NCBI GenBank assembly: GCA_964653555.1
Contig: CAZZFT010000202.1
Coordinates: 1-7,911 of the forward strand
Source: JAHEJV01 sp964653555
Lineage (GTDB): Bacteria > Myxococcota_A > UBA9160 > SMWR01
Length of the DNA: 7,911 nt
Reading direction: 5' to 3'
The first letter of the stretch is position 1. Every line of letters starts with the position of its first letter. The translations under genes and the position numbers were made by a program. Of this stretch, positions 1 to 6,679 are shown in pieces. Below the pieces are notes generated by a model that saw only the letters and a program-made list of their open reading frames with translations, did no database searches and had not been told where the DNA came from.

Positions 1-1170
1 CAGCCCGAGAACAACATCGTGCGCATCGTGCTCGAGGCGCTCGGCGTGACGCTCTCGAAGAAGGCGCGCTGCCGCGCGCTCCAGCTGCCGGCCTGGAACG
101 AGGCGCTCGGGCTGCCGCGCCCGTGGGACCAGCAGTGGTCGCTGCGCATCCAGCAGATCCTCGCCTACGAGACCGACCTGCTCGAGTACGAGGACCTCTT
201 CGACGGCTCCCATGTGGTCGAGGCGAAGACGCGGGAGCTCGTGGCGAGCGCGAGGCAGGAGCTCGACCGGGTGCTGGCGATGGGCGGCGCGGTGGCGGCG
301 GTAGAGAGCGCCTACATGAAGCAGCAGCTGGTCGCATCCAATACGCGACGGCTGCGCGCGATCGAGTCGGGCGAGCTCACGGTGGTCGGCGTGAACGCCT
401 ACACCGAGACCGAGCCCTCGCCGCTCACGGCGGGAGCCGACGCGATCCTGGTCGTGGACGAGTCGGCGGAGCGCGAGCAGATCGAGTCGCTGCGCGCATT
501 CCGCGCGCGGCGCAGTCAGAGCGAGGTGGAGAGCGCGCTGCGCGAGCTCGACGACGCCCTCGCCGCGGAACGCAACGTGATGCCCGTGTCGATCCGCGCC
601 GCAGTCGCGGGCGTCACGACGGGAGAGTGGGCCGACGCGCTGCGCAAGCGCTTCGGCGAGTACCGGGCGCCGACGGGAGTCGTGGCCGGCCGACCGGTCG
701 CGGCCGGCGGCGAGACGGCGGCGGTGCGCGAACGGGTCCGGGCCCTCGAGACCGAGCTCGGGCGACCGCTCAAGTTTTTGGTCGGCAAGCCCGGTCTCGA
801 CGGCCACAGCAACGGGGCCGAGCAGATCGCGGTCAAGGCTCGCGACGTCGGGATGGAGGTCGTCTACGAGGGGATCCGTCTCACTCCCGAGGAGATCGCC
901 GATTCCGCCCGCGACGAGGGCGTGCACGTGATCGGCCTCTCGATCCTGTCCGGCTCCCACGGCGTCCTCGTGATCGACGTGCTGGAGCGGCTGCGCGAGG
1001 TCGGCTGCGGAGACCTGCCGGTGGTGGTCGGCGGGATCATCCCCGAGGAGGACGCGCGCAAGCTTCGCGCCGCGGGTGTCGCACGCGTCTACACCCCCAA
1101 GGACTTCGACCTGACGCGCATCATGAACGAGATCGTCGACGTCGTCGCGGAGTCGCGCGCTGCCGCCTGA
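1..1170 (+). CDS. ecm: Ethylmalonyl-CoA mutase (Ecm/MeaA type), C-terminal part, 5' truncated
   Basis: This is the last 389 residues of an adenosylcobalamin-dependent acyl-CoA mutase; the frame is open from base 1 (QPENNIVRIV...), so the true start lies upstream and roughly 270-300 residues are missing. The segment LQLPAWNEALGLPRPWDQQW and the phrase VNAYTETEPSPL are what I associate with Ecm/MeaA rather than ordinary methylmalonyl-CoA mutase. A C-terminal B12-binding domain spans about 769-1150. Its GLDGHSNG motif carries the lower-ligand histidine at fragment residue 269 (base 805), followed by LSILSGSH and the VVGG turn (residues 344-345). Family role: conversion of (2R)-ethylmalonyl-CoA to (2S)-methylsuccinyl-CoA in the cytoplasm, in the ethylmalonyl-CoA pathway of acetyl-CoA assimilation. 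The MeaB-family GTPase lies 55 nt downstream. Substrate choice against methylmalonyl-CoA or another acyl-CoA rests on motif resemblance only, because the active-site barrel is outside the window. Confidence 0.9.
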   Translation, partial: QPENNIVRIVLEALGVTLSKKARCRALQLPAWNEALGLPRPWDQQWSLRIQQILAYETDLLEYEDLFDGSHVVEAKTRELVASARQELDRVLAMGGAVAAVESAYMKQQLVASNTRRLRAIESGELTVVGVNAYTETEPSPLTAGADAILVVDESAEREQIESLRAFRARRSQSEVESALRELDDALAAERNVMPVSIRAAVAGVTTGEWADALRKRFGEYRAPTGVVAGRPVAAGGETAAVRERVRALETELGRPLKFLVGKPGLDGHSNGAEQIAVKARDVGMEVVYEGIRLTPEEIADSARDEGVHVIGLSILSGSHGVLVIDVLERLREVGCGDLPVVVGGIIPEEDARKLRAAGVARVYTPKDFDLTRIMNEIVDVVAESRAAA

Positions 1171-1225
1171 CGGCGAGCGGCCGGAGGCCGCGCGCAGCGA
1201 GGCTCAGCCGAGCGAAGTCGAGCAG

Positions 1226-2254
1226 GTGGCCTCGCAGCACGGGGAGGAGTCCAGAACCAGCGTGGAGGATTCCCGCTCGACAACGGACCTCGCCGAGCGC
1301 CTGCGGAGCCGCGATCGCAGCGCCGTCGCCGAGGCGCTCAACCTCACCGACGACCACCGACCCGAGCGGCGCGCACAGGCCCTCGCGCTGCTCGAAGTGC
1401 TCGAACGCGACGAGCCCTTTCCGGGCAGCGTTCGCGTCGGCGTGACCGGCGCGCCGGGTGCCGGCAAGTCGACGCTGCTCGACGCGCTGGTGCGCGCGCT
1501 GCGGCGGCGCCAGCAGACGGTGGCCGTGGTCGCCGTCGACCCGTCGAGCCAGCGCACTGGTGGCGCGCTGCTCGGCGACCGCATCCGCATGCGCTCGGGA
1601 GGTCGCGATCCGGGCGTGTTCATCCGCTCGATGGCGGCCCGCGACCGCCTCGGCGGCGTCGCAGACAGCGCCTGGGCGGCGGTGGCCATCCTGGCCTCGG
1701 TCTTCGACGCGGTGTTCGTCGAGACCGTCGGCGTCGGGCAGTCCGAGGACGAGGTCTCGTCGCTGGTGGACACCCTGCTCCTGGTCGCCCATCCGGGCAG
1801 CGGCGACACGCTCCAGTTCATGAAGGCGGGGCTGCTCGAGCTGCCCGACGTGTTCTGCGTGAACAAGGCCGACTCGGGAGCCCCAGCGGAGCGCACGGCG
1901 CGTGAGCTCGAGGCGGGACTTCGCCTGGCCGAGCGCGAGGCAAAGGGTTGGGAGCCGCCGGTGCTGCTGGTTTCGGCGCGCGACGGCGTCGGCATCGAGG
2001 CGCTGCTCGAGGCCCTCGACGCACACCGCCGCTACGCCCTGGAGACCGGGGTGCTGCGCGAACGGCGCACCCGGGGCCGCGAACGCTTCGTGATCGACGC
2101 GCTGACCCGTCGCTACGGCAGCTTCGGGCTCGCGCGCATCGGAGGCGCCGAAGGCGTCCGCGCGGCGCTGCGCGGTGACGCGGGTCGGGGATCCTTCGGC
2201 GCCGTCGAGCGCCTCGGGCGCGCGATCGAGGACGCGCTCGCAGCGAGACCGTAG
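1226..2254 (+). CDS. meaB: MeaB/ArgK-family GTPase, mutase chaperone
   Basis: This P-loop GTPase has 342 residues from the GTG at 1226. Visible motifs are Walker A GAPGAGKS (75-82), DPSS (105-108), the family block LLGDRIRM (116-123), the switch region ETVGVGQSE (166-174), NKAD (213-216) and a G5-like SAR (250-252). In the family, MeaB binds B12 mutases, gates delivery of adenosylcobalamin from the adenosyltransferase and protects or reactivates the enzyme. The position directly after the mutase fits that role. Start choice is uncertain. GTG 1226 has no good Shine-Dalgarno, whereas GTG 1262 (330 residues) lies 12 nt after a purine run GGGGAGGAG at 1241-1249. The usual PGaGDxLQGxKxG family phrase reads PGSGDTLQFMKAG here. 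The next gene begins 7 nt after this stop, suggesting cotranscription. Confidence 0.93.
   Translation: MASQHGEESRTSVEDSRSTTDLAERLRSRDRSAVAEALNLTDDHRPERRAQALALLEVLERDEPFPGSVRVGVTGAPGAGKSTLLDALVRALRRRQQTVAVVAVDPSSQRTGGALLGDRIRMRSGGRDPGVFIRSMAARDRLGGVADSAWAAVAILASVFDAVFVETVGVGQSEDEVSSLVDTLLLVAHPGSGDTLQFMKAGLLELPDVFCVNKADSGAPAERTARELEAGLRLAEREAKGWEPPVLLVSARDGVGIEALLEALDAHRRYALETGVLRERRTRGRERFVIDALTRRYGSFGLARIGGAEGVRAALRGDAGRGSFGAVERLGRAIEDALAARP
1241..1249 (+). promoter_or_regulatory. Candidate ribosome binding site for an internal GTG start of the MeaB gene
   Basis: The run GGGGAGGAG ends 12 nt before GTG 1262. It is the only strong Shine-Dalgarno-like sequence near the 5' end of this gene and favours a start 36 nt inside the longest frame, though the spacing is longer than ideal. 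The extra 12 residues of the longer form (MASQHGEESRTS) show no family similarity that I recognise. Confidence 0.4.
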
Positions 2255-2261
2255 TCGGATC

Positions 2262-5192
2262 GTGTCGCAGGCCCTGGACGCCCTGTTCGCGGCCATCCGC
2301 TCGGCGTGCTCGAGCGCGGTGTGGTCCCAGGGAGTGGAGCTGGCCCGCGCCGACGCGGTGATCGGCGAGCGCGACGAAGGCGATGCCGTGGTGCTGCGCG
2401 TCGCGACGCGCGGCGGCCTGGTCGCTCCCGCGGTGCATCTCTACCCGGGCGACGAGGACTGGGACTGCGATTGCGCCAGCTCGGAGGAGGCCTGCGAGCA
2501 CGTCGCCGCGGCGGTGATCGCCCTGCGGCGCGCTCGTCGCGAAGGACGGGCGCTGCCGGGCGCCGCGGACCAAACGGGGCGCATCGGCGTGCGCCTCGCG
2601 CGCGCGGGCAAGGGGCTGCGCTTCGAGCGGGTGGTCGTCACCGGCGAGCGGGAGGAGCCGCTGCGCAGCACCCTCGTCGCGGTGGGCTCGGGACGGGTGG
2701 ACGGCCCGAGCTTCCTCGCGACGGCGGCAGACCTCGCCGTCGAGCGCGCTCTCGGCACCCGCCTGCGCGGCGAGCTGCCGCGCGGGATCTGGCCGTCGCT
2801 GCTGGCGGCGCTCGCCGGGTGCCCGGACGTCCGGCTCGACGGCGAGCCGGTGCGGGCGAGCGCAGCCCCGGTCGGCTTCGCGGGGCGGCTCGAGGACGCG
2901 CCGGAGGGATTCCTGCTCCGCGTGGGCCGCGACCCGCGCGTGGTCGAGGTGTTCGACGAGGAGGTGGCGCGTCTGCGCGACGGCACCCTGTGTCCGCTCG
3001 GCGCCAGCAATCTGACCGGGCGCGAGCTCGCGGAGCTGCAGCGCGGACGCGTCTACCGCGCCGACGAGGCGGCCGAGCTGGCCACGGAGGTGCTGCCCTC
3101 GCTGCGCGAGCGGATCCCGATCGAGATCGCGACGGACCGTCTGCCGCGCACGACCTCGGTGACGCCGCGGATCGCCCTGGCGATCGAGGGCGAGGGCGAC
3201 GGCCTCGCCGTGATGCCGCTGCTCGTGTACGGCGATCCGGCGACCGCCCGCGTGGACGCTGGCCGGCTGGTGCCGCTGGGAGGCCCGGTCCCGCTGCGCG
3301 ACGAGGCGGCGGAGCGCGCGCTCCTGCGTCGCCTCCAGCAGGAGCTGGAGCTGGCGCCCGGCCGGCGTCTGGTGGCGACGGGCGCCGAGGCCCTCGAGCT
3401 GGCGGATCGCCTGCGCCGCTGGCCCGGGGCCGGCTCTTCCCCGGCGCTCGCCCGCTTCGTCCGCGCCGGGCCGCTCGCGCCGCACCTCGAGACGGGCGAG
3501 CGCGGCTTCGATCTCACCTTCACCACGAGCGACGGCGGTCGGGCTCCGCGGCGCGCGGCGACCGCGCGCGTGCTGCGCGCTTGGCGCGAGGGGGAGACCT
3601 GGGTGCCCCTCGAAGGGGGCGGGTTCGCGCCGCTCCCCGCCGACTGGCTGGCGCGCTTCGGCGACCGCGTCGCGGATCTGCTGGCCGCCCGCGACGAACG
3701 CGGACAGCTGCCCACCCCCGCGCTCCCGGAGCTCGCCGCGCTCGCCGAGGACCTGGAGGCGCCCGTCCCCGAGGCGGCAGAGGCGCTGCGCGCCGCGCTC
3801 GCCGCGCTACCGACCGAGGGGGCGAAGGAGGAGGACGCGCTTCCCGCGGATCTCACCGCCTCGCTGCGCGGATACCAGCGCGAGGGCGTGACCTGGCTCG
3901 CGCGCCAGCGGCGACTCGGCCTGCCGGCGCTCCTCGCCGACGACATGGGACTCGGCAAGACGCTTCAGGCGCTGTGCGCACTGCGCGGTCGCACCCTGGT
4001 GGTGGCGCCGACCAGCGTCGTCCCCAACTGGACGGCGGAAGCGGCGCGCTTCCGGCCTTTGCTGCGCGTCTGCGTCTATCACGGCCCGTCGCGCGCGCTC
4101 GATCCGGACGCCGACCTGACCGTCACCAGCTATGCGCTGCTGCGCCTCGACGCCGAGGCGCTCTGCGCCGTCGACTGGCAGAGCGTCGTGCTCGACGAGT
4201 CGCAGTCGATCAAGAACGCGGACAGCCAGGTCGCGCGCGCCGCCCACGGCCTGCCGGGCGCCTTCCGCCTCGCGCTCACCGGCACACCGGTCGAGAACCG
4301 GCTCGCCGAGCTGTGGAGTCAGTTCCAGTTCCTGTCGCGCGGCTGGCTCGGAACCCGCTCGGACTTCGACGAGCGTTACGCGAAGCCGATCGCGGCGGGG
4401 GATTCTGAGGCCGCCGCGCGCCTGCGCGCCCGGGTCCGTCCCTTCGTGCTGCGGCGGCGCAAGCGCGAGGTGGCGCCCGAGCTTCCGCCGCGCACCGAGG
4501 GCGTGCTCCACGTGGAGCTCTCTGAATCCGAGCGCTCGGTGTACGAGGCGATCCACGCCGCGACCCGCGACGACGTGGCACGGCGCTTCGCGGCGGGCGG
4601 CCAGACGTTCCAGGTGCTCGAAGCGCTGCTGCGCCTGCGCCAGGCCGCGTGCGACGCCAACCTGGTCCCCGGCGCGAGCGTTCCGCGCTCGGCGAAGCTC
4701 GAAGTGCTGCGCGAGAACCTCGAGGAGGCGTTGGCCGAGGGACACAAGGCCCTCGTCTTCTCCCAGTGGACGTCGCTACTCGATCGCGTCGAGCTCGCGC
4801 TGCGCGAAGCGGACGTGGCCTTCACGCGACTCGACGGCGCGACCCGGGACCGGGCGGCGGTCGTCGATCGCTTCCAGAGCGACGACGGTCCGCCGGTACT
4901 GCTCGTCTCGCTGCGGGCCGGTGGCTTCGGCCTCAACCTGACGGCGGCCGACACCGTCTTCATCCTCGACCCGTGGTGGAACCCGGCCGTCGAGGAGCAG
5001 GCTGCGGACCGCGCCCACCGCATCGGGCAGACGCGCCCGGTGATGGTCTACCGGCTGGTCGCCACCGACACCGTCGAGGAACGGGTGCTCGCGCTCCAGG
5101 AGCGAAAGCGCGCGCTGGCCGAGGCGGCACTCGGCGGGGCGGACGCCGCGGCGGCGATCACCCGCGACGAGCTGCTCCAGCTGCTGAGCTGA
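2262..5192 (+). CDS. SWIM zinc-finger SNF2-family helicase/ATPase
   Basis: This 976-residue protein belongs to the Swi2/Snf2 branch of superfamily 2. Near the N-terminus a SWIM motif, CxCx6CxH, uses C69, C71, C78 and H80. A long variable region of about 440 residues follows. The ATPase core then has Q539 in LRGYQREGV, Walker A DDMGLGKT (560-567, K566), motif II DESQ (645-648), motif III LTGTP (672-676), GGFGLNLT (887-894) and DRAHRIGQ (916-923, arginine finger region). Family members are ATP-driven DNA translocases that remodel protein-DNA complexes; the substrate here is unknown. I chose GTG 2262, 7 nt after the MeaB stop. The frame stays open upstream to GTG 2175, but that stretch overlaps the GTPase by 80 nt and encodes Arg/Ser-rich sequence typical of a shadow frame. 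No clear Shine-Dalgarno is visible, consistent with translational coupling. The 3' end overlaps the convergent gene by 35 nt. Confidence 0.92.
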   Translation: MSQALDALFAAIRSACSSAVWSQGVELARADAVIGERDEGDAVVLRVATRGGLVAPAVHLYPGDEDWDCDCASSEEACEHVAAAVIALRRARREGRALPGAADQTGRIGVRLARAGKGLRFERVVVTGEREEPLRSTLVAVGSGRVDGPSFLATAADLAVERALGTRLRGELPRGIWPSLLAALAGCPDVRLDGEPVRASAAPVGFAGRLEDAPEGFLLRVGRDPRVVEVFDEEVARLRDGTLCPLGASNLTGRELAELQRGRVYRADEAAELATEVLPSLRERIPIEIATDRLPRTTSVTPRIALAIEGEGDGLAVMPLLVYGDPATARVDAGRLVPLGGPVPLRDEAAERALLRRLQQELELAPGRRLVATGAEALELADRLRRWPGAGSSPALARFVRAGPLAPHLETGERGFDLTFTTSDGGRAPRRAATARVLRAWREGETWVPLEGGGFAPLPADWLARFGDRVADLLAARDERGQLPTPALPELAALAEDLEAPVPEAAEALRAALAALPTEGAKEEDALPADLTASLRGYQREGVTWLARQRRLGLPALLADDMGLGKTLQALCALRGRTLVVAPTSVVPNWTAEAARFRPLLRVCVYHGPSRALDPDADLTVTSYALLRLDAEALCAVDWQSVVLDESQSIKNADSQVARAAHGLPGAFRLALTGTPVENRLAELWSQFQFLSRGWLGTRSDFDERYAKPIAAGDSEAAARLRARVRPFVLRRRKREVAPELPPRTEGVLHVELSESERSVYEAIHAATRDDVARRFAAGGQTFQVLEALLRLRQAACDANLVPGASVPRSAKLEVLRENLEEALAEGHKALVFSQWTSLLDRVELALREADVAFTRLDGATRDRAAVVDRFQSDDGPPVLLVSLRAGGFGLNLTAADTVFILDPWWNPAVEEQAADRAHRIGQTRPVMVYRLVATDTVEERVLALQERKRALAEAALGGADAAAAITRDELLQLLS

Positions 5193-5580
5193 GCCCACCC
5201 GCGATCAGATCGCCGCTCGCGAGGTAGTCGCCGCCGGAGATGATGGGGAGGCCGCTGGCGTCTCCGCAATAGAGGTACAGCCAGGCGGTGACCGTTCCGT
5301 CATCGGCCTCGACCGCGCGCGTCACCCGCTCGAAGAGCGGACCCTCGTAGCGATCGAGGGCGTCGAGCAGGGATTCGCGCTGCGCCGGCGTGAAGGCGAA
5401 CAGCTCGCCCCGCACGCGCTCTCCGGGCGCCGCCGCCGCGATCATGCCCGGAAACGAGCCCAGGTCGACGAGCCTTCCCTGTGCCGTCGCGGCCCCCAGC
5501 CAGATGGCGCGACCCGCGAGCAGTCCGTGCATCGCGGCGCCGCGGCGCAGGGTCCCGTAGACGAACAGGTGCTCGCTCAC
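5158..5580 (-). CDS. Gamma-glutamylcyclotransferase-fold (AIG2/GGCT-like) protein
   Basis: This 140-residue cytoplasmic protein has the N-terminal signature FVYGTLRRG (6-14), which forms the substrate-binding loop of the family. It also has a GSFPGM turn (41-46), the DALDRYEG segment whose E79 aligns with the expected catalytic glutamate, and a late SGGDYL stretch (115-120) matching the usual SGDW/SGDY region. Family members release 5-oxoproline from gamma-glutamyl compounds, but many bacterial ones are uncharacterised, so the substrate is open. The common YxR after the catalytic segment reads FER (83-85). The GTG start at 5580 shares four bases (GTGA) with the stop of the adenosyltransferase gene, fixing the start; the longer open frame to 5808 is shadow sequence. 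It is the last gene of the four-gene operon, and its final codons lie antisense to the helicase 3' end. Confidence 0.87.
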   Translation of the reverse strand: MSEHLFVYGTLRRGAAMHGLLAGRAIWLGAATAQGRLVDLGSFPGMIAAAAPGERVRGELFAFTPAQRESLLDALDRYEGPLFERVTRAVEADDGTVTAWLYLYCGDASGLPIISGGDYLASGDLIAGGLSSAAGAARRG

Positions 5581-6164
5581 GACTCGCCGACTCCACGCGC
5601 CGAGGCCCCGCCGCGGATCCCCGCCCACTCCACGTCGGCGACGCCGGCGCGGCGGTTGGCGACGCGCGCCATCACGAACAGCAGATCCGAGAGCCGGTTC
5701 AGCACCGCGAGGGCGGCGGGTGCCACCTCCTCGGCACGGGCGAGCTCGACGCAGCGCCGCTCGGCGCGTCGGCACGTCGTGCGCGCGATGTGGAGGGCGG
5801 CAGCACACGCCGTCCCGCCCGGCAGCACGAAGCGACGAAGCGGCGCGAGCTCGCTCTCGAGCACGTCGATGCGCCGCTCCAGCTCGTCGACGTCCGCCTG
5901 GCCCGGCTCGGGCATGCCGCTCTTCGCGCGGTGCTGTGGATCCGGCGTCGCGAGGGCGCCGCCGAGGGCGAACAACAGGTCCTGGAGGCGCTGGATCAGC
6001 TCCCGGAGCTCGGCGTCCTCCGCCGCCGCTCCGGCCGCGCCCAGAGCGGCGTTCACCTCGTCCACCGCACCGTAGGCCTCGACGCGCAGGGCATCCTTCG
6101 CGACCCGCTCTCCGCCGAAGAGATCCGTCTGCCCGCCGTCGCCCCGGCGGGTGTAGACCTTCAC
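5577..6164 (-). CDS. PduO-type corrinoid (cob(I)alamin) adenosyltransferase
   Basis: This 195-residue protein is the normal length for a PduO-type ATP:cob(I)alamin adenosyltransferase, which moves the adenosyl group of ATP to cob(I)alamin to give adenosylcobalamin. The N-terminal ATP-binding signature YTRRGDGGQTDLFGG (4-18) is intact, followed by RVEAYGAVDEVNA (27-39), LPGGT (114-118), the CRRAER segment (131-136) and LNRLSDLLF (155-163) near the end of the helical bundle. These are the active-site blocks of the family, so the enzyme should be active. The start is the GTG at 6164, which overlaps the stop of the CcmH-like gene as GTGA; the stop overlaps the next start in the same way. The product is the coenzyme of the mutase at the left edge of the window, and MeaB proteins mediate this handover in other bacteria, so a shared B12 function across the two units is likely. 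Confidence 0.95.
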   Translation of the reverse strand: MKVYTRRGDGGQTDLFGGERVAKDALRVEAYGAVDEVNAALGAAGAAAEDAELRELIQRLQDLLFALGGALATPDPQHRAKSGMPEPGQADVDELERRIDVLESELAPLRRFVLPGGTACAAALHIARTTCRRAERRCVELARAEEVAPAALAVLNRLSDLLFVMARVANRRAGVADVEWAGIRGGASARGVGES

Positions 6165-6679
6165 CGCGGATCGACCTCGTCGCCGTCCCCGCCGCCGCGG
6201 AGCGCCTCGTCGAGCTTGCGCTCGACCTCGGGATCGAGCTGGGGCGTCGGCGCCTGGGGTCGCCTCGTCGCGCGCCGCAGGAACCAGCCGACGAGGCCGC
6301 CGCCCGCGAAGAAGACCCCGATGGGAATCAGGTAGGCCGTCACACCGAAGCCCTCGTTCTTCGGCGCGGACCGGATCACATCGCCGTACCGGGCGTAGAG
6401 CTCTTCCTCGACGTCCTCGCGCGTGCGTCCGGCGGCCGCCTGCACGACGATCCACGCCTTGAGACTGGCCGCCTGGGGGCTCGGACAGTCGGCGAGCGTG
6501 CGGCCCGGGCAGAAGGGACTCATCAGGTCGGAGGCGAGGTCGTAGGGCCACGAGGGAGCGTCGTCCGCGCGCGCGCTCAGCGCGGGGACGAACGTGACGA
6601 GCAACGCGGCCAGCGCGCAGGCGGCGCCCAGAGCGCGCAGCACGCCGCGCGCGTCGGTGGTCCTCCCGGCGCGATTCAC
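6161..6679 (-). CDS. CcmH/CycL/NrfF-family cytochrome c maturation protein with altered Cys motif
   Basis: This 172-residue protein starts with a signal peptide (Arg residues 3-15, hydrophobic core 16-34, likely cleavage after SARA at 38). A small exported domain with the CcmH pattern follows, then one membrane segment (about 113-134, ending in WFLRRATRR) and a charged C-terminal tail. RYGDVIRSAPK (97-107) matches the RYGDFVLYxP block of the family. CcmH proteins handle apocytochrome thiols during haem attachment through an LRCxxCQ motif. Here the equivalent reads LMSPFCPG: the first cysteine is S54, C57 is kept, and an extra C65 lies in ADCPS. The usual CxxC pair is therefore absent, and redox chemistry, if any, would use C57 and C65. 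No other ccm gene is nearby. The GTG start at 6679 overlaps the upstream stop as GTGA and is followed by a complete signal peptide, supporting it. The family is fairly sure; the biochemical role is not. Confidence 0.8.
   Translation of the reverse strand: MNRAGRTTDARGVLRALGAACALAALLVTFVPALSARADDAPSWPYDLASDLMSPFCPGRTLADCPSPQAASLKAWIVVQAAAGRTREDVEEELYARYGDVIRSAPKNEGFGVTAYLIPIGVFFAGGGLVGWFLRRATRRPQAPTPQLDPEVERKLDEALRGGGDGDEVDPR

Noticed and set aside
2175..2261. Upstream extension of the helicase to GTG 2175
   Set aside because: It would overlap the GTPase by 80 nt, and the added residues are Arg/Ser-rich shadow sequence; GTG 2262 just after the stop is a better start.
1121..3485. Long open frames on the minus strand opposite the GTPase and helicase (up to 555 codons)
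   Set aside because: They lie wholly antisense to genes with clear family motifs, have Arg/Ala/Gln-rich composition and match no family I recognise; such frames are expected when third positions are nearly all G or C.
5201..5213. Inverted repeat GCGATC-A-GATCGC just after the helicase stop, considered as a terminator
   Set aside because: The stem is at most 5 bp with a tiny loop, there is no T-run, and it lies within the coding sequence of the convergent gene.
5581..5808. Extension of the GGCT-like frame to 5808
   Set aside because: The extra 76 residues are antisense-style Arg-rich sequence inside the adenosyltransferase gene; the family begins at the YGTLR region right after GTG 5580.
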